Shown: in pieces, positions 23,920 through 33,191 of the stretch
Layout: each line of letters opens with the position of its first letter
Position numbering within the stretch: position 1 is the first letter of the stretch
Position numbers and translations under genes: made by a program
The notes under the pieces: generated by a model
Database searches by the model: none
Told to the model about the DNA's origin: nothing
What the model saw: only the letters and a program-made list of their open reading frames with translations
NCBI RefSeq assembly: GCF_032334255.1
Contig: NZ_JAUHMF010000001.1
Coordinates: 1,550,001 to 1,614,000, forward strand
DNA: 64,000 bases
Reading direction: 5' to 3'
Origin: Thermanaerothrix solaris
Lineage (GTDB): Bacteria > Chloroflexota > Anaerolineae > Anaerolineales > Anaerolineaceae

Positions 23920-25155
23920 ATGTTGCGTCAAAATCGCCGTTTATTCGCCATTTTTCTAATCGTCTTTATTGATTTGCTCGGCTTCGGGTTGATCCTGCCC
24001 CTGCTGCCCTATTATGCCGAAACCTTTGGGGCAACCGATTTTCAGGTTGGTCTGTTGGTGGCCGTGTATGCGGCGGCACAATTCATCGCCACGCCAATCT
24101 TAGGGCGTCTCTCCGACCGCGTCGGGCGGCGCCCGGTCTTGCTCATCAGCATTGCCGGCAACCTGGTGGGATTCATTATCCTGGCATTGGCCCGATCGTT
24201 GGGGATGCTGTTTATAGCGCGGATTATTGCTGGCTTTACCGGTGGGAATATCAGTGTGGCACAAGCCTATATCAGCGACGTTACGGATGCGCGCAGCCGT
24301 GCTCGCGGCCTGGGCTTGATCGGGGCAGCGTTTGGCTTGGGCTTTATTATCGGCCCGGCGCTGGGCGGCGTGCTTTCGCAGTGGGGCTTCGCCGTGCCGG
24401 CATTGGGTGCTGCAGCCCTTTCTCTGCTCAACCTCATCCTTGTGGCAGCCTGGTTACCCGAATCGTTGACCCTTCAGGCGCGGCAGGAAGCGCAAGCCCG
24501 TCCCCCGCTCACCTTGCGGGCAATGGTAGAGGCTTTGCGTAAACCCCTGGTTGGGCCGTTGCTTCATACGCGCTTCTTTTTTGCGATGGCTTTTTCGACT
24601 TTCCAGACCATTTTTGCACTCTATGCCCTGCGCCGTTTCAATCTCGGCCCGCGTGAAACGGGCTACATCCTGACCTATGTAGGTGTGCTCTCTGTATTGG
24701 TGCAGGGCGTGGCGGTGGGAAAACTCACCCAGCGTTTCAGTGAACGGGCGCTGATTCTGGCGGCCACTGCTCTGATGGCGCTCTCGCTGTTAGGGTGGGC
24801 ATGGGCGCCAAGTGTGCCGATATTACTGGTGATCCTAGCCCCCACGGCTCTGAGCGGCGGCGTGCTCAATACGGTGATCAACAGTGCGATTAGCAAAGTA
24901 GTTGCCCCCACCGACGTCGGGGGGACACTGGGCATTGCTTCCGCCCTCGAAGCGCTCACCCGCATCCTTTCCCCGGCTTTGGGCAGTTTGCTATTGGAAC
25001 AGTTCGGCCCGTGGGCGCCGGGATTGGCCAGCGGCGTTCTGTTGCTCTGGCTGACCACTTACGTGTGGCGATATGTCTATCGCATTGCCGTGGTGCCGGC
25101 GGAAGTAGCAATCAGGCCAGACCCGTCTCCCCAACTGGAGCGTCTGTCGGATTAA
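23920..25155 (+). CDS. MFS transporter, TetA-like
   Basis: The 411-residue protein has twelve transmembrane helices and the MFS motif A GRLSDRVGRRPVL between helices 2 and 3 (about 63-75). The N-terminus FLIVFIDLLGFGLILPLLPYY is typical of the DHA1/TetA drug:proton antiporters. Located between the light-regulator pair and carotenoid genes, with 3 bp and 2 bp gaps on either side, it is probably co-expressed with them. Its substrate is not predictable; a link with carotenoids is positional only. Confidence 0.88.
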   Translation: MLRQNRRLFAIFLIVFIDLLGFGLILPLLPYYAETFGATDFQVGLLVAVYAAAQFIATPILGRLSDRVGRRPVLLISIAGNLVGFIILALARSLGMLFIARIIAGFTGGNISVAQAYISDVTDARSRARGLGLIGAAFGLGFIIGPALGGVLSQWGFAVPALGAAALSLLNLILVAAWLPESLTLQARQEAQARPPLTLRAMVEALRKPLVGPLLHTRFFFAMAFSTFQTIFALYALRRFNLGPRETGYILTYVGVLSVLVQGVAVGKLTQRFSERALILAATALMALSLLGWAWAPSVPILLVILAPTALSGGVLNTVINSAISKVVAPTDVGGTLGIASALEALTRILSPALGSLLLEQFGPWAPGLASGVLLLWLTTYVWRYVYRIAVVPAEVAIRPDPSPQLERLSD

Positions 25156-25157
25156 CC

Positions 25158-25607
25158 ATGCCCGAATTCCGCACCCGTTACAGGGTAAAAGCACCCCTTT
25201 CGGCGGTAGTCAAATTTCATGAGCGTGAGGATGTTTTAGCGCGCCTTACCCCGCCTCCATTACAGTTGGACGTGCTCGCGCGCGAGCCGCTGGCTGAGGG
25301 ATCACGCCTGGTTTTCCGCCTCGGTTTGGGGCCACTTGGGATAATCTGGGAAGCCATCCACCAGGATGTGGATCTGCAACACGGTTTTACCGATGAGCAA
25401 CGGCGTGGTCCGCTTCAATTCTGGCGGCATCGGCATACGTTTTTCCCTCAATCTGACGGATATACGGTGATCGAGGAGCACATCACTTACGCCTACCGCC
25501 CGGGTTGGCGTTCGCTCTGGACGTGGCTGGTCTTTTCGCCCTTGGGGTTACACCTCTTATTTGCCTACCGCCGTTGGGCGATAAGACGAGCGCTGGAACA
25601 GACATAA
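25158..25607 (+). CDS. SRPBCC-fold (START-like) ligand-binding protein
   Basis: The 149-residue product begins MPEFRTRYRVKAPLSAVVKFHE, the usual first beta strand and helix of the SRPBCC/cyclase-dehydrase fold. Later come an EEHITYAYRP strand and a long C-terminal amphipathic helix. These small cavity proteins bind hydrophobic ligands. Its ATG is 2 bp after the MFS stop and the carotenoid oxidoreductase starts 13 bp after it, so it lies inside the carotenoid operon and may carry a carotenoid or polyketide-like ligand. Confidence 0.75.
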   Translation: MPEFRTRYRVKAPLSAVVKFHEREDVLARLTPPPLQLDVLAREPLAEGSRLVFRLGLGPLGIIWEAIHQDVDLQHGFTDEQRRGPLQFWRHRHTFFPQSDGYTVIEEHITYAYRPGWRSLWTWLVFSPLGLHLLFAYRRWAIRRALEQT

Positions 25608-25620
25608 TGGGCGGAGACGT

Positions 25621-27123
25621 ATGACAGGGGGTATAACACACTATCCAAGGGAGACGCGCACCGCCCTTATCATAGGGACGGGGATGGGAGGCCTAACTGC
25701 AGCAGCGCTTTTGCTCAAAGCCGGCTGGCGGGTGATCGTTCTGGAAGCCCAGACCTACCCGGGCGGCTGTGCAGGGACGTTTTACCACCGTGGTTATCGT
25801 TTCGATGCCGGGGCGACGCTGGCAGGTGGCTTTGAACCCGCCGGTCCACACACTCGTCTGGCTGAGACTCTCGGTCTGACCTGGCCGGTGCAGCCACTTG
25901 ACCCCGCCTGGGTGGTTCACCTCGACGGGCATCAGATTCATCAATGGGCGACGCGCGAAGCGTGGCGTGAGGAGCGGGCACGGCATTTCGCCGCGGGAGA
26001 GTCCTTTTGGCAAACCCAAGAACGCCTGGCCGATGTGGCTTGGAGGATCTCTCAGCGTCACTTTCCCTGGCCACCTCTAACTTTCAACGATATCGTTGCC
26101 GTTGCCCGCGCCGCTACTCCCGCGGTCATCGGGGCGGCGCCAATGGCTTTCAGGTCCGTAGCGCACCTCTTGCCCCGTTCAGCCTCTCCTCAACTACGCG
26201 TTTTTTTAGACGCTCAGTTGCTCATCTCCGCCCAAACCACGGCAGGTTCGGCCAATGCCCTATATGGATGTGCGGCGCTCGATTTACCTCGGCGTGGGGT
26301 GTGCTACGTGCAAGGTGGGATGGGAAACCTGGCGCAAACGCTGGTTACCTGGATTCGCGCGCACGGCGGTGAGGTGCACTATCGTCACCCGGTGGAGCGT
26401 GTGGTGGTGCAGAATGGGCGTGCTGTGGCAGTGGTGACCAAGGCCGGTGCCATCTTTGAAGCCGATGTCATTTTAGCCAATGTGACGCCGTGGTCATTGC
26501 ATCAACTGCTTAACGGCGCCGTACCCCCTGGGTTACGCCGAGATGTGCAGCATCGTCCACCGACTTGGGGCGCCTTTACCCTTTATGTGGGGGTGCGCGC
26601 CGAAGCCCTGCCACCTCATACCCCTACTCACCATCAGGTCATCCTCGATCCTGGGGCACCGTTGGGTGAGGGCAATTCGGTATTCATCTCTATTTCCCCT
26701 GCTGACGATCCTACCCGCGCACCGGCCGGCATGCGCGCACTCACCCTCTCGACCCACACAGCAGTAGCGCCATGGTGGCAACTTGACCCCGAAGCCTATC
26801 TGCGGCGGCGCGAGGCCTATACCCAACGTTTGCTGGAGGCGCTCGAGGTGGTTTTTCCGGGAATAAAATCCGCGCTTCACCTCTGTTTGCCGGGCACGCC
26901 CCGCACGTTTGCTTTTTATACCCGCCGTTGGAGAGGGGTGGTGGGCGGTTTTCCTCAGACTTCATTGTGGCAGGCCCGTGGTCCTCAAACCGGCTTGTCC
27001 AACCTGTGGTTGGTGGGTGATTCGGTGTTTCCGGGCCAATCTACGGCGGGAGTAATTCTGGGAGCGGCGCGCGTGGTAGCCCATCTTTTAGGAAAACCCA
27101 CTCTATTGCAGGCAAAAGTTTGA
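25621..27123 (+). CDS. Carotenoid-type FAD oxidoreductase (CrtI/CrtISO superfamily)
   Basis: The 500-residue flavoprotein has an N-terminal dinucleotide fold (IIGTGMGGLTAA, about 18-29, then EAQTYPGGCAGTF) and a C-terminal FAD segment LVGDSVFPGQSTAGVILGA. The GDSxFPGQ ending is closer to carotenoid isomerases (CrtH/CrtISO) and related desaturase-like enzymes than to the classical CrtI ending GAGTHPGAG seen in the next gene. It probably isomerises or further desaturates/oxidises a carotene. GGCGGAG lies shortly before the ATG. It ends 78 bp before crtI, with a possible promoter in between. Confidence 0.78.
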   Translation: MTGGITHYPRETRTALIIGTGMGGLTAAALLLKAGWRVIVLEAQTYPGGCAGTFYHRGYRFDAGATLAGGFEPAGPHTRLAETLGLTWPVQPLDPAWVVHLDGHQIHQWATREAWREERARHFAAGESFWQTQERLADVAWRISQRHFPWPPLTFNDIVAVARAATPAVIGAAPMAFRSVAHLLPRSASPQLRVFLDAQLLISAQTTAGSANALYGCAALDLPRRGVCYVQGGMGNLAQTLVTWIRAHGGEVHYRHPVERVVVQNGRAVAVVTKAGAIFEADVILANVTPWSLHQLLNGAVPPGLRRDVQHRPPTWGAFTLYVGVRAEALPPHTPTHHQVILDPGAPLGEGNSVFISISPADDPTRAPAGMRALTLSTHTAVAPWWQLDPEAYLRRREAYTQRLLEALEVVFPGIKSALHLCLPGTPRTFAFYTRRWRGVVGGFPQTSLWQARGPQTGLSNLWLVGDSVFPGQSTAGVILGAARVVAHLLGKPTLLQAKV

Positions 27124-27161
27124 CAAACCCTATACATCACTCAGGACGTAGCGCAGGCTTG

Positions 27162-27170
27162 TGCTATAAC
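27162..27170 (+). promoter_or_regulatory. Extended -10 promoter ahead of crtI
   Basis: TGC-TATAAC ends 31 bp before the crtI ATG. No clear -35 at 17 bp; CTATACA (27130-27136) upstream resembles the repeats before the first CarH-like gene (21792-21798), so this may be a second CarH-controlled promoter. Confidence 0.4.
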
Positions 27171-27201
27171 CGTAGTTAATCATGTTGCGGAGGTGAATGC
27201 A

Positions 27202-28689
27202 ATGTTAAAAAGCGTCATCGTGATCGGGTCGGGCTTTGGGGGATTGGCCGTGGCCATCCGCCTGGCAGCGCGGGGGTTCCGGGTCACTATTTTAGAAAAG
27301 CGGGATAAGCCCGGCGGACGGGCGTATGTGTATGAACTGGACGGCTTCAAGTTTGACGGTGGCCCAACTGTGATCACGGCGCCGTTTCTTTTTGATGAAT
27401 TATTCGAACTGGCCGGGCGCAAGCGCGAGGATTATGTCACCTTCGTCCCTGTTAATCCCTTCTATCGCATTTTCGACCCGGAAGGTCGCGCCTTTGACTA
27501 CAACAATCAAAACGATTTCATTTATGCCAACATTGAACGCTGGAACCCGGCGGATAAAGAGGGGTATCGGCGCTTCCTGGAGAGCACCCAGCCAATCTTT
27601 CAAAAGGGGTTTTTGGAATTAGCGGATAAGCCTTTCACCCATCTGACCGATATGCTTAAGGTGGCGCCGGATCTGGTGCGACTGCGCTCTTATTTGAGTG
27701 TTTATCAATATGTGTCACGCTTTATCCAAAACGATTTTCTGCGCCAGGTCTTTTCGTTTCATCCCCTGCTCATCGGTGGGAATCCCTTTGATTCCAGCAG
27801 CATCTATGCCATGATCCACTACCTGGAACGCGAGTGGGGGGTTTACTTTGCCCTGGGTGGTACCGGTGCGCTGGTCACCGCTCTAGTGCGCTTGTTTGAG
27901 GAATTGGGTGGAACTCTGGTGCTCAATGCCGAAGTAGATCAAATCCTGGTGGATGAACGGCGACGACAGGTGCGCGGGGTGCGCTTGAAGGATGGCACCA
28001 TCCTTCCGGCGGATATCGTCGTATCCAACGCGGATGTAGCATTTACCTACCGTTACCTGATCCCCGAGGCCCATCGGCGCAAGTACACCAACCGCCGCCT
28101 TGAGCGCATGCGTTACAGCATGTCGCTGTTTGTGATTTACTTTGGCACCCAGCGGCGCTATCTGGACAGTCGCCTGGCCCACCACAACATCATCCTCGGC
28201 CCGCGTTATAAAGGCTTATTGGATGACATCTTCAAACACAAGGTTTTGGCCGAGGATTTTTCGCTTTATCTGCACATGCCGACCATCACCGATCCCTCAC
28301 TGGCACCAGAGGGGCACGAAGCTTTCTATGTCCTTTCGCCGGTACCGCATCTGGGCGGGAACGTCAATTGGGAAGAAACCGCCGAGCCATACAAGAATCG
28401 CATCCTGGAATTTCTGGAAGCTAACTACCTGCCCGGCTTGCGCGAAAACCTGGTGGTGGAGCATTACATTGACCCATTGCACTTCCGCGATGTGCTCAAC
28501 AGTTACCTGGGTTCGGCTTTCTCGGTTGAGCCGATCCTGACCCAATCGGCCTGGTTCCGTCCGCACAATCAGTCTGAAGAATTCTCCAACCTTTACTTCG
28601 TGGGTGCCGGCACTCACCCCGGCGCTGGCTTGCCGGGCGTAGTGTCCTCGGCCAAAGTCGTGGAGAAACTGATCCTGCAATCGCGCTAA
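27202..28689 (+). CDS. crtI: Phytoene desaturase
   Basis: From the ATG at 27202 (GGAGG at 27189-27193; an upstream GTG overlaps that site) the protein has 495 residues. It has VIGSGFGGLAVA (about 6-17), GGRAYVYELDGFKFDGGPTV, and the bacterial CrtI-type C-terminal signature NLYFVGAGTHPGAGLPGV. It introduces double bonds into phytoene to make neurosporene, lycopene or a further desaturated product; the number of steps cannot be read from sequence. Phytoene synthase follows 18 bp later, so the two form a core carotenoid unit. Confidence 0.93.
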   Translation: MLKSVIVIGSGFGGLAVAIRLAARGFRVTILEKRDKPGGRAYVYELDGFKFDGGPTVITAPFLFDELFELAGRKREDYVTFVPVNPFYRIFDPEGRAFDYNNQNDFIYANIERWNPADKEGYRRFLESTQPIFQKGFLELADKPFTHLTDMLKVAPDLVRLRSYLSVYQYVSRFIQNDFLRQVFSFHPLLIGGNPFDSSSIYAMIHYLEREWGVYFALGGTGALVTALVRLFEELGGTLVLNAEVDQILVDERRRQVRGVRLKDGTILPADIVVSNADVAFTYRYLIPEAHRRKYTNRRLERMRYSMSLFVIYFGTQRRYLDSRLAHHNIILGPRYKGLLDDIFKHKVLAEDFSLYLHMPTITDPSLAPEGHEAFYVLSPVPHLGGNVNWEETAEPYKNRILEFLEANYLPGLRENLVVEHYIDPLHFRDVLNSYLGSAFSVEPILTQSAWFRPHNQSEEFSNLYFVGAGTHPGAGLPGVVSSAKVVEKLILQSR

Positions 28690-28707
28690 TTGCCGGAGGA
28701 GGTCACC

Positions 28708-29634
28708 ATGCTTCAGGACGCCCTGCAACGCTTGCCCGCGGTTACTCGCCCGCAAGAAGCCTTTCGCCTTACCGAGGCAGTGATCAAGGCGCATTCGCGC
28801 ACCTTTTTCTTGGCCACGGCGTTGTTACCACGGCGCGAACGGCAGGCGATCCGCGCGCTGTATGCCTTTTGCCGCGCAACCGATGACCTGGTGGATTCGC
28901 AATGCGCTTCACGTGCCGACCTGGAACGCTGGCGGGCGCAGGTGGCTTTGCCCCCTGAAGCACAGGCGAATCCTCTGCTCTATGCCTGGGCACTCGTACG
29001 GCAGCGCTACCACGTAGACCCCCGTTATGAGCAGGACCTGCTGGATGGGGTGGCGATGGATCTGGAACACTGTCGCTATGCCACCTGGGAGGAACTGCGC
29101 CTTTACTGCTACCGCGTGGCTTCGACGGTAGGGTTGCTTTCCATCCCCATTATCGGGTTGGTGCACGGCGTAACTTTTGAGCAGGCCGCTCCGTTTGCCA
29201 TTGAATTGGGCATTGCGCTTCAACTCACCAACATCCTGCGCGATGTGGGCGAAGACGCGCGCAAGGGGCGGGTGTATCTACCGCTCGATGATCTGGCCGC
29301 CTTTGATCTGACCGTGCAGGATATCTTGGATGGGGTAATAGATGCGCGCTTCGTTGCGCTGATGCGGTTTGAAATCGCCCGCGCGCGGGAACTCTACCGC
29401 CGCGCCCTGCCCGGCATTCGCCTCTTGCACCCCCGTGCCCGCCCAGCGGTGGGGGCGGCGGCATTGCTCTACGCCGCCATCCTGGATGAGATTGAACGTA
29501 TCGGCTACCAGGTGCATACACGACGGGCCCATACCACCACCTGGCGTAAACTGCGCCTCTTACCCACCATCTGGGTGCAAATCGGGCGTTTGCCACCCCT
29601 CGAACGCGTTCTCACCACCTCGCTGCCCCTATAA
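28708..29634 (+). CDS. crtB: Phytoene synthase
   Basis: Starting at the ATG at 28708 (GGAGGAGG six bases upstream; a TTG at 28690 would include that site in the coding region) the protein has 308 residues. It condenses two geranylgeranyl diphosphates to phytoene. Both Asp-rich sites are present: RATDDLVD (about 55-62) and NILRDVGEDARKGRVYLP (about 175-192), with AHSRTFF near the N-terminus. It ends the carotenoid operon. A GCACCGT/ACGGTGC hairpin lies about 50 bp downstream. Confidence 0.94.
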   Translation: MLQDALQRLPAVTRPQEAFRLTEAVIKAHSRTFFLATALLPRRERQAIRALYAFCRATDDLVDSQCASRADLERWRAQVALPPEAQANPLLYAWALVRQRYHVDPRYEQDLLDGVAMDLEHCRYATWEELRLYCYRVASTVGLLSIPIIGLVHGVTFEQAAPFAIELGIALQLTNILRDVGEDARKGRVYLPLDDLAAFDLTVQDILDGVIDARFVALMRFEIARARELYRRALPGIRLLHPRARPAVGAAALLYAAILDEIERIGYQVHTRRAHTTTWRKLRLLPTIWVQIGRLPPLERVLTTSLPL

Positions 29635-29684
29635 TTGAATTAATGCGGCGTGATCCCACGCCCCCAATGCCGGAGGTGATAACA

Positions 29685-29706
29685 GCACCGTGAATAGGGA
29701 CGGTGC
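29685..29706 (+). terminator. Hairpin downstream of crtB
   Basis: GCACCGT (29685-29691) and ACGGTGC (29700-29706), 7 bp with an 8-nt loop, then GTTACAT. Weak U tail; probable but not strong terminator of the carotenoid operon. Confidence 0.45.
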
Positions 29707-29730
29707 GTTACATCCCACCGATTTTGGGGT

Positions 29731-29736
29731 TATACT
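29731..29736 (+). promoter_or_regulatory. -10 box of the diaminopropionate ammonia-lyase gene
   Basis: TATACT lies 37 bp before the start codon, downstream of the crtB hairpin; no convincing -35 hexamer. Confidence 0.4.
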
Positions 29737-29772
29737 AATATGAAAATGTCAGACAATTAAGCGAGGTGGTCC

Positions 29773-31038
29773 ATGGGCAGTGAAAAACCGATTGAATGGC
29801 TGATCAACCCGCGCGCCCGCACCGGCTTTGACCCTCAGGTGGTGGAGTCATTGCTCCCGCCGGATGTGCCCTGGCGGGCGCGGCGCTTTCACCGCCAGTT
29901 GCCGGGCTACCGCATGAGCCCGCTGGTGGGCTTGCCCAACCTGGCGGCGCGGCTGGGGCTGGGGGGCATCTGGGTGAAGGATGAATCCCAACGCCTGGAT
30001 TTGCGTTCGTTCAAGGTGCTGGGGGGCTCATACGCCATTTACCAGTGGGTGCGCCAGCGCCTGGGCATCACCGACCGCGAACTTTCATTCGCCGAATTGA
30101 CCAGCAACGAATTGCGCGAGCGTCTGGGCGATATTACCTTTGCCGCCGCGACCGATGGCAACCACGGACGTGGGGTGGCCTGGTCGGCGGCGCAGATGGG
30201 CTTCAAGGCAGTTATCTACGTGCACAAACTGACCTCGCAACAACGTATTCAAGCCATCGAGCAAACCGGGGCGAGGGTGGTGGTGATTGATGGCACCTAT
30301 GATGATGCCGTGCACCAGGTCAACGAGGATGCCCAACGCTACGGTTGGGTGGTCATCTCGGATACAGCCTGGGAAGGCTACGAAGACATACCTAAGTGGG
30401 TAATGCAGGGCTATACCACCATGCTCAGCGAGGCACAGGAGCAACTGGCCGCACAGGGGTTGAGCAAGCCCACCCACGTGTTCGTCCAAGCCGGTGTAGG
30501 TTCGCTGGCGGCGGCCACGCTGGGCTATTACGCCAATTTGTTCGGGGCGGAGCGCCCCTTAGGGGTGGTGGTGGAGCCGACCAAGGCGGCCTGCCTCTAC
30601 CTCTCGGCACAGATTGGAGACGGCCAGCCGCACAAGTTCGAGGGCGAACTGGACACGATCATGGCCGGGTTGGCCTGCGGTGAACCCAACCCCATTGCCT
30701 GGCAGGTGCTGGAGCGCATCGCCGATGTGTTTGCGATTTGCCCGGATTACGTCGCAGCCAAGGGCATGCGGGTCTATGGGGTGCCCCTGCGCGGTGACCC
30801 GATGATCATCTCCGGCGAATCGGGGGCAGTGACGCTGGGGGCGCTGCTCTTCATCATGGAATACCCCGGTGCGCGTGAACTGCGCGATTACCTCGGCCTT
30901 GGCCCGGATTCACAGGTGCTGTTGATCAACTCCGAGGGCAATACCTCACCGGATGACTTCCGCTATGTGATGTGGGAGGGCGGTAACCCGGTGCCGGATG
31001 AGTATAAGATCTTTCGCAGCAGTCTGCGTGGTGGGTAG
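29773..31038 (+). CDS. dpaL: Diaminopropionate ammonia-lyase (DpaL/YgeX-like)
   Basis: The 421-residue protein is a fold-II PLP enzyme. KDESQRLDLRSFKVLGGSY (Lys69 region; Schiff-base Lys81) matches the KDE(S)xRFGLNAFKxLGG block of diaminopropionate ammonia-lyase, and ATDGNHGRGVAWSA plus SGESGAVTLGAL supply the cofactor loops. The reaction converts 2,3-diaminopropionate to pyruvate and ammonia. The usual FGLN is LDLR here, a modest change near the active site. Single gene with its own promoter; no partner genes from purine or amino acid breakdown are next to it. Threonine dehydratase-like activity is a less likely alternative. Confidence 0.82.
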   Translation: MGSEKPIEWLINPRARTGFDPQVVESLLPPDVPWRARRFHRQLPGYRMSPLVGLPNLAARLGLGGIWVKDESQRLDLRSFKVLGGSYAIYQWVRQRLGITDRELSFAELTSNELRERLGDITFAAATDGNHGRGVAWSAAQMGFKAVIYVHKLTSQQRIQAIEQTGARVVVIDGTYDDAVHQVNEDAQRYGWVVISDTAWEGYEDIPKWVMQGYTTMLSEAQEQLAAQGLSKPTHVFVQAGVGSLAAATLGYYANLFGAERPLGVVVEPTKAACLYLSAQIGDGQPHKFEGELDTIMAGLACGEPNPIAWQVLERIADVFAICPDYVAAKGMRVYGVPLRGDPMIISGESGAVTLGALLFIMEYPGARELRDYLGLGPDSQVLLINSEGNTSPDDFRYVMWEGGNPVPDEYKIFRSSLRGG

Positions 31039-31227
31039 GGAAAATTGCGCCCATCCGGGTGACACTCCAGCGTCCTTGCCAGCCGAATCACCCCTCGCTG
31101 GCCAGTGGACGGGTGACGTTTTCGGCTACAATTAAGACTTGGCGGGTGTAGTTATGTGGGTAGTGGCGCCTGAGCATTGCAGGCGCGATGCTGGGATCTG
31201 ACGTCGCCAGTCGTGGCCGGAGTGCCG

Positions 31228-31788
31228 ATGAGTTTTGCGGTAGAACTGTATTTCGATCCCACCACGGATGCTATGGTGCGCCAGGCCTGGGATTACCTGG
31301 CCGAGGCTGGGGTGAGTGCGGTAATGCGGGAAAGCGGCTACCGCCCCCACCTGACTCTCGCGGTCAGTGAAAGCCTGGATCTGGATGGCGCCGGCATGGC
31401 CTTGGAAGGCCTGGCCAGGCGTTACCCCCCTTTTGCGCTGACGCTCTCGAGCCTGGGGGTTTTCCTCGCCTCCGAGGCAACCGTCTTTCTGGGGGTCACG
31501 GTGACCCAAACCCTGCTGGCATTGCATGCCGAATTTCAGGCCCGTATTCAGCCCTATGCCCAGGGGATTTGGGATTATTACCGCGTGGATGCCTGGGTGC
31601 CCCATTGCACCCTGGCGTTTAACTTACCCCCCGCACGGGTGCCTGAGGCGGTGGCTATCGGTCAGCAGATCCCTCTACCCATCCGGGCCCAAGTCGTTGC
31701 GCTGGGAATCACCGTGCTTTCTCCCGCTTCCAGCGAATTGCTGCGCCTTTTTCCCCTGGGCGATCCGCCGATTCTCGTCATGCCCTGA
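31228..31788 (+). CDS. 2H phosphoesterase (2'-5' RNA ligase-like)
   Basis: From the ATG at 31228 (GGAG five bases upstream) the protein has 186 residues. The two catalytic tetrapeptides of the 2H family are present: His41-L-T43 (RPHLTLA) and His126-C-T128 (VPHCTLA), about 85 residues apart, as in 2'-5' RNA ligase/cyclic phosphodiesterases. It likely acts on 2',3'-cyclic or 2'-5' linked nucleotides. The ORF could extend to 31177 but the added residues are unlike the family start. The next gene begins 35 bp later. Confidence 0.82.
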   Translation: MSFAVELYFDPTTDAMVRQAWDYLAEAGVSAVMRESGYRPHLTLAVSESLDLDGAGMALEGLARRYPPFALTLSSLGVFLASEATVFLGVTVTQTLLALHAEFQARIQPYAQGIWDYYRVDAWVPHCTLAFNLPPARVPEAVAIGQQIPLPIRAQVVALGITVLSPASSELLRLFPLGDPPILVMP

Positions 31789-31823
31789 GCTGCTCACACC
31801 GATCCAGGTCTTGGAGGTGCCCG

Positions 31824-32648
31824 ATGCGACAAGTTTCCCGCCGATTTACGGGATGGATGCTGGTCAGTACGGCTGTCCTGGGCCTCTTGATCAGCCTGAT
31901 AGGGGTGGTAGGAATATGGTGGGTGCGCCCTCCGCTGACCCGTGCACTGACCTCAAGCACCAGGTTGGCCATTGGTGCTCTGGAAACCACCTCACAGGGA
32001 TTGACGGTGGTGGCGCAAGCCCTCGACCTGGCCGATAGCAGCGTGGCCCGCCTGGAAGAGGCATTTACCACTCTGGTGACCTCGCTGGGCGATACGGTTG
32101 ATGTGCTGGATACGCTGGTAACGCTAAGCGGGCGGGGCTTGCCGGCCACGGTACAAGCAGCTCAAGTTTCACTGCGTGCCGCCCAGACCAGTGCGCAGGT
32201 GCTGGAGGGGATGCTTTACGCGGTGACGTCAATTCCCTTCTTTCCGGGCCAGCCGTACAACCCTGAGAAGCCTTTGCATCAAGCCCTTGGGGAGGTGGCG
32301 ACCAGTCTGGAGGGGCTGAATACATCCTTTACTACCCTGGAGACTAGCCTTGAGCAAACCGGGAGCAACCTGGGGCTGATTAAGACCGAGATCAAGCATA
32401 TGCAAGAGGACATTCAGCACATCCGTGAGAGCCTGCAAGGGGCACGGGATGTGGTCAGACAATACCAAGATACTGCCGCGCGCCTGTTGGAACGTCTGCA
32501 CTGGCTGGAGGTTAACCTGCCACGTCTGACCACGCTGGCGGCTATTGGTCTGACCATCTTCCTGATCTGGTTGGGGTTCAACCAGGTTGCCATGCTTTCA
32601 CAGGGCCTGGAATGGCTGCGCCGCGATCCTTCGATACCGGATGCCTGA
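31824..32648 (+). CDS. Membrane protein with long periplasmic coiled coil
   Basis: The 274-residue product has a transmembrane helix at each end (about 10-33 and 235-256) and a Ser/Thr/Ala/Leu-rich helical region between, with heptad-like LETSLEQTGSNLGLIKTEI and LLERLHWLEV. This layout resembles the sensor part of chemoreceptors or MCE/methyl-accepting helices but no signalling domain follows. GGAGG precedes the ATG. I do not recognise the family; it may be a structural or tethering protein. Confidence that it is a real gene is high, function unknown. Confidence 0.75.
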   Translation: MRQVSRRFTGWMLVSTAVLGLLISLIGVVGIWWVRPPLTRALTSSTRLAIGALETTSQGLTVVAQALDLADSSVARLEEAFTTLVTSLGDTVDVLDTLVTLSGRGLPATVQAAQVSLRAAQTSAQVLEGMLYAVTSIPFFPGQPYNPEKPLHQALGEVATSLEGLNTSFTTLETSLEQTGSNLGLIKTEIKHMQEDIQHIRESLQGARDVVRQYQDTAARLLERLHWLEVNLPRLTTLAAIGLTIFLIWLGFNQVAMLSQGLEWLRRDPSIPDA

Positions 32649-32771
32649 GTCGGTGACTTTTTCTAACGTCATCATCAAAGGGTGACATTCCGCACTGGAC
32701 GGCAGGGGGTAAATCCTCTAAAATTCTATTCGTTCTTTTGAATGCAAATCTTAGCCTAAGGTGGCTTGCGT

Positions 32772-33167
32772 ATGGATGAAACCCCGGTGGTAACCTCTTT
32801 CGACGATGCTGTGCTTCAGGCCCAGGTGCACGCCCTGGCCACGCTGATTCAGGAAACGGATGCATATCAGGCTTTTTTGCGCGCTTACAAAGCTGCCAGC
32901 GAGGACGCGCAGGTGCAACACCTGGCCGCTCAAATCCGCGAGCATAACCGGGCGTTGCAATGGGCTGAGGGCGATTATTTGGCCCATCAGCAGGCACTGG
33001 AAGCATTGCAGGCAGAGATGAACGCTCTTCCACTGATGCAGACGTATCGCCAGGCTGAAGCCGATTTGGTGCGATTATTCGCCGCGGTGGATCGGGAAAT
33101 CAGCGCGGCGTTGGGTGTGCCGTTCGCGCGCAATGCCCGCCGCAGCGGGTGTGCCTGTGGTCGTTAA
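32772..33167 (+). CDS. YlbF/YmcA-family protein with C-terminal Cys motif
   Basis: The 131-residue helical product matches the YlbF/YmcA (Com_YlbF) family: ALATLIQETDAYQAFLRAY near the N-terminus and LMQTYRQAEADLVRLFAAVDREI. It ends SGCACGR, a C-x-C that recalls the Cys residues through which the YlbF-YmcA-YaaT complex of Bacillus binds Fe-S clusters. In Bacillus that complex guides RNase Y processing and biofilm/competence control. Start taken at the ATG at 32772; a TTG at 32766 is possible. The next gene, 24 bp on, encodes a second family member. Confidence 0.78.
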   Translation: MDETPVVTSFDDAVLQAQVHALATLIQETDAYQAFLRAYKAASEDAQVQHLAAQIREHNRALQWAEGDYLAHQQALEALQAEMNALPLMQTYRQAEADLVRLFAAVDREISAALGVPFARNARRSGCACGR

Positions 33168-33191
33168 TCGTTTTATGGATAGGAGGCAGGA

